Below are positions 15,195 through 24,084 of a stretch of 64,000 bases of DNA, in pieces. Under the pieces are notes generated by a model. That model saw nothing but the letters and a program-made list of their open reading frames with translations. It did no database searches and was not told where the DNA came from. The position numbers and the translations under genes are program-made. The DNA comes from HGM11368 sp051883455 (GTDB lineage: Bacteria; Bacillota; Clostridia; Christensenellales; UBA3700), in NCBI GenBank assembly GCA_051883455.1, contig JBJETT010000004.1, positions 186,001 to 250,000 on the forward strand. The letters run 5' to 3'. The first letter of the stretch is position 1. Each line of letters opens with the position of its first letter.

Positions 15195-15890
15195 ATGTAC
15201 AAGAGAGCGATTATCAAGCTGAGCGGAGAGGCTTTGGCGGGAGAAAAGGGCTTTGGCATCGACCAAAGCGTAGTAGAATACGTAGTAAGCCAAATTAAGA
15301 AGGTTACCGAAATGGGTATCGAAGTTGGACTTATTATCGGTGGCGGTAACTTTTGGAGAGGTCGTCAAGCGCCAACTATGGATAGATCGGCAGCCGACCA
15401 CATGGGTATGCTTGCCACAGTCATGAACTCTCTAGCTATGCAAGACGCTTTGGAAGCTGCGGGAATACCTACGAGAGTGCAGACGGCATTGACTATCACT
15501 AGAGTAGCCGAGCCTTATATTCTTCGTAAGGCGCTTAGACACTTCGAAAAAGGTAGGGTAGTTATCTTTGCTTGCGGTACGGGCAATCCATTCTTCAGCA
15601 CCGATACGGGAGCTGCTTTGAGAGCTGCAGAAGTCAACGCCGACGTATTGTTGTGCGCTAAGAATATCGACGGCGTATACGATAGCGACCCAAGAAAAAA
15701 TCCTGACGCTAAGAAACTGGATGAGATTGCATATATCGACGTCATCAAAAAGGGCTTGCAAGCTATGGATACAACTGCAATATCGCTGTGTATGGAAAAT
15801 AATATCCCTATCATCGTATTTGCCCTCAACGAGCAAGATAGCATAGTCAAGGCTGTAAACGGAGAAAAAATTGGCACTATTATCAAATAG
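15195..15890 (+). CDS. pyrH: Uridylate kinase
   Basis: A 231-residue amino-acid-kinase-fold enzyme that phosphorylates UMP to UDP. The start ATG 15195 has AAGGAG; earlier in-frame codons lie in the tsf terminator. It begins YKRAIIKLSGEALAGEKGFG, then GLIIGGGNFWRG, ADHMGMLATVMNSLA and the C-terminal ATP-site region VYDSDPRKNPDAK with MDTTAISLCMEN. Length is normal. The tsf-pyrH-frr order is conserved in Firmicutes. Confidence 0.97.
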   Translation: MYKRAIIKLSGEALAGEKGFGIDQSVVEYVVSQIKKVTEMGIEVGLIIGGGNFWRGRQAPTMDRSAADHMGMLATVMNSLAMQDALEAAGIPTRVQTALTITRVAEPYILRKALRHFEKGRVVIFACGTGNPFFSTDTGAALRAAEVNADVLLCAKNIDGVYDSDPRKNPDAKKLDEIAYIDVIKKGLQAMDTTAISLCMENNIPIIVFALNEQDSIVKAVNGEKIGTIIK

Positions 15891-15947
15891 TTTTGTCAGA
15901 GTTTAAACAAATAGCCTCGGGCTAAAGCCTAAAATCAAATTGAGATT

Positions 15948-15986
15948 ATGACCTTCAAAAATTACTTTTTTGAGGGTCATTTTTTA
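15948..15986 (+). terminator. Intrinsic terminator after pyrH
   Basis: A long stem (ATGACCTTCAAAAA starting 15948, against TTTTTTGAGGGTCAT ending 15980, one G-T pair) followed by TTTTTT. The spacer 15987-16177 holds no further signal that I recognise. Confidence 0.88.
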
Positions 15987-16177
15987 AAATTATTATGAAT
16001 TATTAGCTATTTTATAATAATTTTGACAAATATATAAATATTTGTTATCTATTTGATAAATAAAACCATACGACAATCAATCTGCCAAATCGCTACTATC
16101 GTATATTTGCTAGATTTGTTTTGCCGTGATAACGTAAGCTTGTCGATTGACGCGCAAAAATATTTGAGCAAATAATA

Positions 16178-16206
16178 TTGTAAAAAGTCATTATATTTGA
16201 TATAAT
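16178..16206 (+). promoter_or_regulatory. Sigma-A promoter of frr and downstream genes
   Basis: TTGTAA (16178-16183), 17-bp spacer, TATAAT (16201-16206) preceded by TGA (extended -10). AAGGAG lies 16 nt further on, before the frr ATG. This is likely the main promoter of the frr-uppS-cdsA-dxr-rseP-ispG run. Confidence 0.75.
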
Positions 16207-16235
16207 GCTATATATAATTATTTAAGGAGTATCTT

Positions 16236-16811
16236 ATGAGTTACGAAAGTATTGAAGTATTAGAATTGTTTGACGAATTTGACACTAGACTTGCCAAGAG
16301 TTTGGATAGCCTCAAACACGAGTTTATGACGCTCAAAGCGGGAAGAGCCAACGCTCACGTTCTCGACAAAGTTACCGTCGACTATTACGGAACCCCTACG
16401 CCTATCAAACAAGTGGGTAATATAACCATACCCGAAGCTAGAGTATTGATGATTAGCGTGTGGGATACGAGTATTCTCAAAGACGTAGAAAAGGCATTGA
16501 TAGCCGCAAATCTCGGTATGACGCCTAACAATGACGGAAAAAATATACGTTTGATTTTCCCTGAGCTAACTCAAGAGAGAAGAAAGGATCTCGTCAAGCA
16601 AATCAAGGCTACTGCCGAAAGTATTAAAGTTCAAATGCGCAACGCACGCCGTGACATCAACGACGGCATCAAAAAGCTCAAAAAGGACAATCTCATCTCG
16701 GAAGACGAAGTGAGTACTTACGAAAAGGACGTTGACAAGCAACTTGCCGAAAAGATTGAGCTTGTGGACAAACTTACCAAAGAAAAAGAACAAGAAGTAA
16801 TGAGCGTTTGA
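16236..16811 (+). CDS. frr: Ribosome recycling factor
   Basis: A 191-residue factor that, with EF-G, splits the post-termination ribosome. Visible motifs: FMTLKAGRANAHVLDKVTVDYYGTP, QVGNITIPEARVLMI and WDTSILKDVEKAL in the beta domain, then the long helices with LTQERRKDLVKQIKATAE and RRDINDGIKKLKKD. About 5 residues longer than usual at the N-terminus (YESIEVLEL); the ATG with AAGGAG is the only good start. Confidence 0.96.
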   Translation: MSYESIEVLELFDEFDTRLAKSLDSLKHEFMTLKAGRANAHVLDKVTVDYYGTPTPIKQVGNITIPEARVLMISVWDTSILKDVEKALIAANLGMTPNNDGKNIRLIFPELTQERRKDLVKQIKATAESIKVQMRNARRDINDGIKKLKKDNLISEDEVSTYEKDVDKQLAEKIELVDKLTKEKEQEVMSV

Positions 16812-16901
16812 TAAAACTATGAGGTACGACGTTTTGAGACAAGTCGTATTTTCGTTACTATTGCGTCTTAATTCATCTAACGTTGATTATTTGGAGTATA
16901 T

Positions 16902-17606
16902 ATGGTTGAAAACAACAAAATTCCCGTGCACGTAGCCTTCATTATGGACGGCAACGGCAGGTGGGCAAAAGAAAGACTGCTTCCTCGCAAAATGGGTCAC
17001 AGGGAAGGCGTCAAAGCTATGAAAAGAATGATAAGCGAATGTGACGCTATGGGCATTCGTTACGTTACTTTTTATGCGTTTTCTACCGAAAATTGGGCAA
17101 GACCTCAAGAAGAAATTGACGAATTGTTTGATCTTATCAAGAAGTTTGCAGATGGAGAATTGCAAGAATATAGCAACAAAGGCTATAGAATACGCATTTT
17201 GGGTGACGTGACTCAACTGCCCGAACCTACCAGAGAGGCTTTAGAAAAAATAGTCGATACTTCCAAGGACAATAGCGGAATGTGCGTCAGCGTGGCTATC
17301 AACTACGGCGGTAGACAAGAGATAGTCAACGCAGTCAACTACGTTATTCAGTCCGGCATAACCCAAATCGACGTGGACAGTATGAGCGATTGCATGTACA
17401 CTTACGGCATTCCCGACCCCGACGTAATCGTCAGAAGCGGTGGCGAAAAGAGGCTAAGCAACTTTTTGATATGGCAATGCGCGTATAGCGAACTCATCTT
17501 TTTGGACAAATATTGGCCGGACTTCGACCGTAGCACGTTAGAAGAGATATTAGCCGAATACGCTAAGAGAGACAGGCGTTTTGGCAAGATAGCGAGGTTG
17601 ACTTGA
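16902..17606 (+). CDS. uppS: Undecaprenyl diphosphate synthase
   Basis: A 234-residue cis-prenyltransferase that extends FPP with IPP to undecaprenyl diphosphate, the lipid carrier for wall polymers. The family motif HVAFIMDGNGRWA is present with the catalytic aspartate at residue 16, then RKMGHREGVKAMK, FYAFSTENW and the C-terminal VRSGGEKRLSNFLIWQ / SELIFLDKYWPDF. TTTGGAG precedes the ATG. It works downstream of IspA, encoded at 42.3 kb. cdsA follows immediately. Confidence 0.96.
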   Translation: MVENNKIPVHVAFIMDGNGRWAKERLLPRKMGHREGVKAMKRMISECDAMGIRYVTFYAFSTENWARPQEEIDELFDLIKKFADGELQEYSNKGYRIRILGDVTQLPEPTREALEKIVDTSKDNSGMCVSVAINYGGRQEIVNAVNYVIQSGITQIDVDSMSDCMYTYGIPDPDVIVRSGGEKRLSNFLIWQCAYSELIFLDKYWPDFDRSTLEEILAEYAKRDRRFGKIARLT

Positions 17607-17607
17607 T

Positions 17608-18462
17608 ATGTGGAAACGAATTGCCACGGCAGTGGTATTGTTGGGTATAGTGCTTGGCACTTTGCTTGGTCTTAGGCAGATAGAAGTTGCCTTTGCCGAC
17701 CTAGTCGGCGTGTTGGTATGCGTTTTGGGCGTATACGAGATGTACAACGCATTGAAACAGGCGGGATACAGTCCCGTGGGGCTAGCGCTTTTCTTTTCGG
17801 CGGCAACGATTTATCCCGCTACGTATTTTTTGGGTGAAAAGGGAATAATCGCATCGGTGCTTTTGGCAGTAATGATTGCGATAGTTTACTTCACTTTTTC
17901 CAAGAGGCTCGAGCTCAAAGACTTGTTTGCGACCATAGGCGTTATCGTATATCCCGTTTTGCTATTTTCTCCGTTTTTCGTTCTCAACCATTCGCAATAC
18001 GGAATGTTGGCAATAATGCTGACATTGCTTGTACCTATTTTGACGGATACTATGGCGTACTTCGTCGGAATAACCTTCAAAGGACCAAAACTTTGCCCTA
18101 CGATAAGTCCAAAAAAGACTATTTCGGGAGCAATAGGCGGTGTTTTGGGCGGAATACTAGGCGCAATGATAGTTTTCGTACTATTTGACTATACTCAATG
18201 TATGTCGGCGTTCAAAAACGTAGGTATGCTCACGTTGACCGACAGTCTAGTCAAGTCTGGAATAATTTACGCAGTAATCGGGCTTGTCGGCGGTGTGATT
18301 TGCGAGCTGGGCGATTTGGGCGCTAGCTCTATCAAACGTAAGGCGGGCATCAAAGACTTTGGCAAAATATTCCCCGGACACGGTGGAATGATGGATAGAC
18401 TAGATAGCATCTTGTTCATGCTTCCTATCGTGTACGTAACTATCTCGCTCATCACGAGATAA
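17608..18462 (+). CDS. cdsA: Phosphatidate cytidylyltransferase
   Basis: A 284-residue membrane enzyme that makes CDP-diacylglycerol from CTP and phosphatidate. Seven to eight hydrophobic segments are visible, and the family signature near the C-terminus is complete (SSIKRKAGIKDFGKIFPGHGGMMDRLDS, written here only as its outline: S-x2-KR-x4-KD ... PGHGG-x2-DR-x-DS). It begins 2 nt after uppS and has the typical uppS-cdsA-dxr order. Confidence 0.94.
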   Translation: MWKRIATAVVLLGIVLGTLLGLRQIEVAFADLVGVLVCVLGVYEMYNALKQAGYSPVGLALFFSAATIYPATYFLGEKGIIASVLLAVMIAIVYFTFSKRLELKDLFATIGVIVYPVLLFSPFFVLNHSQYGMLAIMLTLLVPILTDTMAYFVGITFKGPKLCPTISPKKTISGAIGGVLGGILGAMIVFVLFDYTQCMSAFKNVGMLTLTDSLVKSGIIYAVIGLVGGVICELGDLGASSIKRKAGIKDFGKIFPGHGGMMDRLDSILFMLPIVYVTISLITR

Positions 18463-18566
18463 CGATTAAAATACATACGATTTTGCAAAATTATTGACGC
18501 AAAATACTCGTAACTCAACGGCAAAAACGTTTTGCAATATCATATTAGTTTTATTTTGGTTGGCGT

Positions 18567-19718
18567 ATGGCAAAAAAAAGAGTAGTGATTTTGGGTAGCA
18601 CGGGTTCGATAGGCACGCAAGCCTTAGAAGTCGTTAGACGTTATCCCGACAAACTTTCGGTTGTCGGGCTATGTTGCAATACCGATATTGATACGCTTGC
18701 TAAACAAATACAAGAGTTCAAACCGCTTTTCGTAGCAGTCGGCGACGAGCAAAAAGCGCAAGAATTGTCCTCAAATACGGGCATAATCGTATGGGGCGGT
18801 GACGACGGCGTCAACGCTTTATCTACGGTTGAATGCGACGTCGTACTCAACGCTTTGGTTGGTATTCGCGGTCTAGAGCCGACTATCAACGCAATCAACG
18901 CGGGTAACGACGTAGCCCTTGCCAACAAGGAAACGTTGGTTGCGGGCGGTGATATAGTAATGCCTCTTGCTAAGCAAAAAGGGGTAAAAATATTGCCCGT
19001 AGATAGCGAACATAGCGCTATTTGGCAATGCAAGGGCTTTGAGCTAGACAAAAAAGTTAAGCAAATTATTCTTACGGCTAGCGGTGGTGCGTTTAGAGAT
19101 ATGACCAAGGAGCAAATTGCTTGCGCCAAGGCTTGCGACGCACTCAAGCACCCTACCTGGAATATGGGTAGTAAAGTTACGATTGATAGTGCGACTCTAG
19201 TCAACAAAGGACTTGAAATCATCGAAGCAAAGCACCTTTTCGGCGTTGAAGCCAAGGACATAGCCGTATATATTCACCCTAAGAGCATAGTGCATAGTAT
19301 GGTGCGTTTCGACGACGGCAGTATATCGGCGCAGATGAGTTATCCCGATATGAAGTTGCCTATTACGCTTGCTTTGCTATATCCCGAAAGGGGCAATTAC
19401 GACTTTTCGCCTCTAGAGTTGGACGGGCTAGACCTCACGTTTTCTGCGCCTGACTTGGAGCGTTTTCCTTGTCTTGGCATTGCCATGCGATGCGCGCAAA
19501 GGGGCGGAGTTTATCCGATAATTTTTAATGCAGTCAACGAGGTGCTCGTACCGTTTTATCTAAAAGACCAAATAAAATTCTACGACTTTTCATATTATAT
19601 TGAGCAGGCTATAGACAGCTTGGGTAGCGACAGGGCTATTACGACCATTGACGACGTATATTCTTGCGACTATACTGCGAGGAAGTTCGCCTATGAGCTG
19701 TTGAAGGAGAGAGTATGA
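18567..19718 (+). CDS. dxr: 1-deoxy-D-xylulose 5-phosphate reductoisomerase
   Basis: A 383-residue NADPH enzyme, second step of the MEP isoprenoid pathway. The Rossmann start (VVILGSTGSIGTQALEVV), LANKETLVAGG, the catalytic ILPVDSEHSAIWQC, TASGGAFRD, HPTWNMGSKVTIDSATL NKGLE-type block and IHPKSIVHSMV are all present. No clear Shine-Dalgarno precedes the ATG and the 104-nt gap to cdsA shows no convincing promoter. The stop overlaps the rseP start (ATGA). Confidence 0.96.
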   Translation: MAKKRVVILGSTGSIGTQALEVVRRYPDKLSVVGLCCNTDIDTLAKQIQEFKPLFVAVGDEQKAQELSSNTGIIVWGGDDGVNALSTVECDVVLNALVGIRGLEPTINAINAGNDVALANKETLVAGGDIVMPLAKQKGVKILPVDSEHSAIWQCKGFELDKKVKQIILTASGGAFRDMTKEQIACAKACDALKHPTWNMGSKVTIDSATLVNKGLEIIEAKHLFGVEAKDIAVYIHPKSIVHSMVRFDDGSISAQMSYPDMKLPITLALLYPERGNYDFSPLELDGLDLTFSAPDLERFPCLGIAMRCAQRGGVYPIIFNAVNEVLVPFYLKDQIKFYDFSYYIEQAIDSLGSDRAITTIDDVYSCDYTARKFAYELLKERV

Positions 19719-20815
19719 GTCTTTTGGCGGTTAGTTTTGCTCAAATAATGCAAAAAGCGGGGTATTTGTTGGGTGCACTCGCTTGCTTGTTGTTTATGGT
19801 GCTCGTTCACGAATTGGGTCACTATACGGCGGGCAAAATTTTTAAGTTCAAAATCAACGAATTTTCGATAGGCTTCGGACCAAAAATCATATCCAAAACC
19901 AACAAAAATACGGGTGAAGTATTTTCCGTCAGGGCATTTCCTTTGGGTGGCTTTTGCGCCTTTGCGGGTGAGGATCAAGAAGCCGTGCAAGAGGGGGACT
20001 TCAATTCCAAACCGCCTTGGCAACGCATAATCGTACTCGCTAGCGGAGTGCTATTCAACTATATTTTTGCAATTATATTCCTCAGCATTTTCTTTATGGG
20101 ATACGGCGAAGTCTTTAGAGTAGTAGACAAGACCTACGACTTCAAAGATACCGCTATCGTTCAGCAATTCGAGAGTGGCGACGTAATCGTAGAGATTGAC
20201 GGCAAAAAAGCCTATGCGTCATTGGGTAGCAATTTTAGCTCGATGCTTGCAGGTAAAGATGAGTTTGTGATTACCGTAGAAAGAGACGGTAAGCTAATTG
20301 ACCTCAACGTCGCCAAAGGCATGGTCGATAGGACGGAAACAGCGGAGGACGGTAGCGTCAAGGACGCTTCATACTACGGACTGGGTATAGATTTGAGTGG
20401 TAGTGAGATTAGTCTAAAGAAACTTGGCTTTTTTGAATCCATAGGGCATAGCTTCGTCTTTGGCAAAGATATAATAGTCGTCAGTCTAAAGTCGATTGGC
20501 AGTGTGTTTACGGGCAGTGCCAAGGTGGGCGAAACGTTGGGCGGAACTTTTACCGCAATATCGGTGCTGGCTATGCTCACTCAAAGCGGATTTTTTGCAA
20601 TAATTTACGGTTTAGGCGTATTTTCGATATCACTTGCCTTTATGAATATATTGCCTTTGCCTGCTCTTGACGGCTCAAGGATAGTCTTTACTCTTATTGA
20701 GCTAGTCAAAGGAAAACCCGTCAACCGTAAGGTTGAAGGAATTATACACACGGTAGGATTGTTGTTGTTGTTTGCGCTGACAATTCTACTAGATATACTA
20801 CATTTTGCGGGGTAG
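19715..20815 (+). CDS. rseP: Site-2 intramembrane zinc protease RseP/RasP
   Basis: A 366-residue membrane metalloprotease that cleaves transmembrane anti-sigma factors and signal-peptide remnants. The HELGH zinc motif is at residues 32-36 in the first membrane segment, a PDZ-like domain spans about residues 135-225, and the second zinc ligand motif is NILPLPALDG near residue 310. Four membrane segments are predicted. It overlaps dxr by 4 nt and is 2 nt from ispG, so expression is coupled. Confidence 0.94.
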   Translation: MSLLAVSFAQIMQKAGYLLGALACLLFMVLVHELGHYTAGKIFKFKINEFSIGFGPKIISKTNKNTGEVFSVRAFPLGGFCAFAGEDQEAVQEGDFNSKPPWQRIIVLASGVLFNYIFAIIFLSIFFMGYGEVFRVVDKTYDFKDTAIVQQFESGDVIVEIDGKKAYASLGSNFSSMLAGKDEFVITVERDGKLIDLNVAKGMVDRTETAEDGSVKDASYYGLGIDLSGSEISLKKLGFFESIGHSFVFGKDIIVVSLKSIGSVFTGSAKVGETLGGTFTAISVLAMLTQSGFFAIIYGLGVFSISLAFMNILPLPALDGSRIVFTLIELVKGKPVNRKVEGIIHTVGLLLLFALTILLDILHFAG

Positions 20816-20817
20816 AT

Positions 20818-21849
20818 ATGACCAAAATTGTAAAAGTCGGTGGCGTAGAGATTGGTGGTGGACAAATCAGCGTTCAGTCTATGACCAATACCAAAACCAA
20901 AGATATAGACGCTACCGTTGCCCAAATAACTAAGTTACAAGACGCGGGGTGTGAAATCGTTAGAGTTTCGGTGCCCGACAAGGAGAGTGCGCTTGCTTGT
21001 CGTCAAATCGTGGAACAGACCTCGATACCTATCGTGGCCGACATTCACTTTGACTATCGACTAGCTATAGCCGCAGCCGATAGCGGTGTGTCCAAGATAA
21101 GGATAAATCCCGGCAATATCGGAGATATGTCCAAAGTCAAATATCTTGCTCAATACCTCAAAGAACGCAATATACCTATAAGAATAGGGGTCAACGGCGG
21201 TTCTCTAGATGCAAAATACAAACAATTGCCACTAGCCGAGGCAATGTGCGAGAGCGCGCTCGAACACGTAAGAATACTCGAGGATTGCAACTTTGACGAT
21301 ATCGTTATCTCAGCCAAATCCAGCAACGTCACCGCTATGATACAAGCATATAGGCTTATACGCTCGCGTTGCGACTATCCTTTGCATATCGGCGTGACCG
21401 AAGCAGGCACTTATACCAAGGGGCTAATCAAATCGGCTATAGGTATAGGCAGTCTGCTCTGCGACGGCATAGGCGATACGATAAGAGTTTCTCTCACCGA
21501 CGACCCCGTCAAAGAGGTAGAGGCAGGCATTGAAATACTCAAGGCATGCGACAAATATAGCAAGCCTTACGCCGAGGTTATCGCTTGTCCTACTTGCGCA
21601 AGGACCAATATCAACGTGCAAGAGATTGCAAGCAAGGTAGAAGAGCTGTGCAAAAACGTACGCAAAAACGTCAAAATCGCCGTCATGGGCTGTGTGGTCA
21701 ATGGCATTGGCGAATCCAAAGGCTGTGACTTCGGCGTGGCAGGCGGTGTTGGTAAATCGGCGTTGTTTGCCAATGGTGAACTGATTGAGAGCATAGACAA
21801 CGATCAAATTTTGCCTCGTCTAGCCAAGATGATAGAAGAGTTTGAATAA
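20818..21849 (+). CDS. ispG: 4-hydroxy-3-methylbut-2-en-1-yl diphosphate synthase
   Basis: A 343-residue iron-sulfur enzyme of the MEP pathway (MEcPP to HMBPP). The N-terminal barrel shows ISVQSMTNTKTKD and ADIHFDYRLA. The C-terminal cluster domain has CPTCARTNI and VMGCVVNGIGE, supplying the [4Fe-4S] cysteines and the glutamate. Length is normal for the bacterial form without the extra middle domain. It is the last gene of the frr-ispG run with tight spacing. Confidence 0.96.
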   Translation: MTKIVKVGGVEIGGGQISVQSMTNTKTKDIDATVAQITKLQDAGCEIVRVSVPDKESALACRQIVEQTSIPIVADIHFDYRLAIAAADSGVSKIRINPGNIGDMSKVKYLAQYLKERNIPIRIGVNGGSLDAKYKQLPLAEAMCESALEHVRILEDCNFDDIVISAKSSNVTAMIQAYRLIRSRCDYPLHIGVTEAGTYTKGLIKSAIGIGSLLCDGIGDTIRVSLTDDPVKEVEAGIEILKACDKYSKPYAEVIACPTCARTNINVQEIASKVEELCKNVRKNVKIAVMGCVVNGIGESKGCDFGVAGGVGKSALFANGELIESIDNDQILPRLAKMIEEFE

Positions 21850-21899
21850 AAACAATATAAAATTAAGCAAGAGCTTAATAGACCAACAAAAGAGATAAT

Positions 21900-23441
21900 A
21901 TGTTGATAGACAAACTTAACCAACTAACCAACAACAAATACCAATTTTTGAGGCTCAACCAAGCCGTAGTCGACAAGAGCAAGGCAACCGTAGAGCTTTG
22001 CTTCGTTATTCCTAGGAACGTTGACTCTAATATTTGGAACGACGAGGCAAAAGCCGAGATATTGCGCGCTTGCAAAGAACTACTGCCGTCCAATTTTGCA
22101 ATCAACGTAAGGTACCTCAAGACGGCTATCGACGCCGACGTCATCAAAAGAATAGTCAAGGACTACTTTATCAAGAACAACAAAGCATTGATTGGTCAAT
22201 ACGACGACAAAGAAGTTAAGGTGGAGATTGACGGCAATAGGGTCAAGGTTGTTATACCTGCATACGACCATATATGTGATTTTTGCATCAAATCCGGTGT
22301 CAAAGAAGCCTTACTCGACTATCTGAACAGCAACCTCAACGCCGATATCAAGGTAGAGTTTTTGCCAATAGGCAACGCTAGCACTACGAAAATACCTGTC
22401 AGTGACGAAGAAGTTTTTATTGATAGAGGGCTAGTCGAAGTCACGGGCAAAAAGCCTATCATGGGCGGTGGCGTAGACGGTAGACCTAAGTACATATCGC
22501 GTTGCAACGTGCTCAAAGCCGGTGTTTGTGTGGCTGGCAGAGTGAGCGAATTTAGTCGCAATATTTCTAATAGAGGTTATATCTTCTACAAATTTACTCT
22601 CAACGACACTACGGAGAGTATCAGGTGTATTGCCTTTACTAGAGGCAAAAAGCACGGCTCTCTCGATTGTGTGGAGAACGATAATTGCCTTGTCGTTATG
22701 GGGGAATTGCAAGAGGATAGCTACGGCAAAGGACGCATACTTAGGGTAGAAAAAGCCGACCTATGCGATATTGATTTCGATGCAATTATTGAGAGTATCA
22801 AAACAGCCAAGGATTTAGAAAAGAAGAGAAATAAGGCGGAAATCAAGCCTCTAGAGAGCCATGGCAGACTCAATTTGTTCGATATGACCACCCCTAATTG
22901 TCAGTTGCTTCTCAACAACGACGTAGTTGTCTTTGACCTAGAGACGACGGGCACCGACGTGAGAACGGATAGAATCATCGAAATAGGCGCAGTCAAAATA
23001 GTAGGCGGAGAAATAGTAAGCTGCTACGAAACCTTGGTTGACCCTAAGATGAAAATTCCAGCCGGGGCAAGTCAAGTCAATCATATCTACGACAGCGACG
23101 TGGCGGGCGCGCCGTATATCGAAGACTGCCTAGGCGACTTTATGAATTATTGCAAAGACTGCTATCTTGTTGCGCACAACGGCGACGGATTTGACTTTTT
23201 GTTTATCAAGCGTGAGTGTGACGCGCTAGGTTACGAGTTTAACAACAAGACGTTGGACACTTTGACTATGGCGCGCAAGGCATATCCTTACGGAAGCACG
23301 CCAAGGCTCAAAAATCACAAATTGGGCACGCTATGCAAGTTTTTGGATATAGAGCTAGTCGACGCGCATAGAGCGTACAACGACGCCGAGGCTACTGCAA
23401 AATTATTTATCAAACTTGCCAACACTCTCAATTTGCAATAA
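21900..23441 (+). CDS. PolC-like protein lacking PHP and polymerase domains (OB fold + 3'-5' exonuclease)
   Basis: 513 residues. It lies between ispG and rimP-nusA, exactly where Clostridia carry polC (about 1,430 residues). Residues ~1-190 resemble the PolC N-terminal region and ~195-300 an OB fold (CVAGRVSEF ... YGKGRILRV). Residues ~340-510 form a PolC-type DEDDh exonuclease: VFDLETTG (D346, E348), HNGDGFDF (D432) and the HRAYND block (H490, D495). The KNHKLGTLCKFLDIEL segment is characteristic of PolC rather than DnaQ. The protein stops at the end of the exonuclease, and the PHP and polymerase parts are not found downstream. It may be a free-standing proofreading or repair nuclease. No strong ribosome-binding site is seen. 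Confidence 0.85.
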   Translation: MLIDKLNQLTNNKYQFLRLNQAVVDKSKATVELCFVIPRNVDSNIWNDEAKAEILRACKELLPSNFAINVRYLKTAIDADVIKRIVKDYFIKNNKALIGQYDDKEVKVEIDGNRVKVVIPAYDHICDFCIKSGVKEALLDYLNSNLNADIKVEFLPIGNASTTKIPVSDEEVFIDRGLVEVTGKKPIMGGGVDGRPKYISRCNVLKAGVCVAGRVSEFSRNISNRGYIFYKFTLNDTTESIRCIAFTRGKKHGSLDCVENDNCLVVMGELQEDSYGKGRILRVEKADLCDIDFDAIIESIKTAKDLEKKRNKAEIKPLESHGRLNLFDMTTPNCQLLLNNDVVVFDLETTGTDVRTDRIIEIGAVKIVGGEIVSCYETLVDPKMKIPAGASQVNHIYDSDVAGAPYIEDCLGDFMNYCKDCYLVAHNGDGFDFLFIKRECDALGYEFNNKTLDTLTMARKAYPYGSTPRLKNHKLGTLCKFLDIELVDAHRAYNDAEATAKLFIKLANTLNLQ

Positions 23442-23491
23442 ATCGAGGGTTGATTGGCAATATTTAGTTACTTCTAGATATAGGTGTATTT

Positions 23492-23845
23492 ATGAAAAAA
23501 TGGTATGACGAAGAGTATAAGTTTTCGATAGAAGTAGTGGGATACTTGCGTGGCGAAAAATGCGAAAACTATTGTCGCAACGGTGAGCAAATCGGTGACA
23601 AATACGAGTGTACTTACGGCTGTCCCGTCAACGCTCAAGGATACGGAATATGTTCTAAAACCATGAATATGTTGTATCCCATCATGGAAGCGGTACGAAG
23701 CGGTGGCGATTTGACCAACGTAGGAGGCGACGACAAGTATAGCAAGACGATAGTTTGTCCCGACGGTTGCGTTATTTTCAAATTGACGGCAACGCCTCTT
23801 GGCAACGAAAACTTCTTTAAAGGGAAATTCTATCAAGAAAAATAG
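23492..23845 (+). CDS. TIGR04076-like conserved hypothetical protein
   Basis: A 117-residue soluble protein of unknown function. It has six cysteines, a GEQIGDKYEC stretch, and the late pattern CPDGCVIFKLTAT, which resembles the 'CPDG-x-x-VxF' ending of the TIGR04076 family. The match is from memory of the family and is not certain. A GGTG-type weak ribosome site precedes the ATG. The gene is inserted between the PolC-like gene and rimP, which are normally adjacent. Confidence 0.55.
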   Translation: MKKWYDEEYKFSIEVVGYLRGEKCENYCRNGEQIGDKYECTYGCPVNAQGYGICSKTMNMLYPIMEAVRSGGDLTNVGGDDKYSKTIVCPDGCVIFKLTATPLGNENFFKGKFYQEK

Positions 23846-23982
23846 TTTTACTCGAAGATATTTTTTGCATTGTCGTATTATCTTAATCTTTGTATTAATT
23901 AGCGCTAATTAGCGTTTTGGCGTGATTTAGACGAATAAAATATATAAATACTGAATAATTTTTATTTTTTATGCAAAAATAC

Positions 23983-24011
23983 TTGCATAAACCCAACGGG
24001 TATGATATATT
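23983..24011 (+). promoter_or_regulatory. Sigma-A promoter of the rimP-nusA-infB operon
   Basis: TTGCAT (23983-23988), 17-bp spacer, TATATT (24006-24011) preceded by TGA (extended -10). It gives a leader of about 70 nt before rimP that contains a perfect hairpin. The spacer 23846-23982 shows nothing else recognisable. Confidence 0.7.
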
Positions 24012-24037
24012 GATATTGCAATTAAGTACGACATACT

Positions 24038-24062
24038 TAGCGACTACAACACGTAGTCGCTA
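24038..24062 (+). promoter_or_regulatory. Hairpin in the rimP leader
   Basis: A perfect 10-bp stem TAGCGACTAC / GTAGTCGCTA with an AACAC loop, followed by CAATTTTATC. The T-tract is weak, so it may be a leaky terminator, an RNA-stability element or a protein-binding site in front of the nusA operon. NusA is known to autoregulate in other bacteria; whether this hairpin takes part is inference. Confidence 0.6.
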
Positions 24063-24084
24063 CAATTTTATCAAAGGGGGCAAT

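Noticed and set aside
23971..24084. Upstream ATG giving RimP a 38-residue extension
   Set aside because: It lies before the predicted promoter and the extension is not part of the family; AAAGGGGG marks the ATG at 24085.
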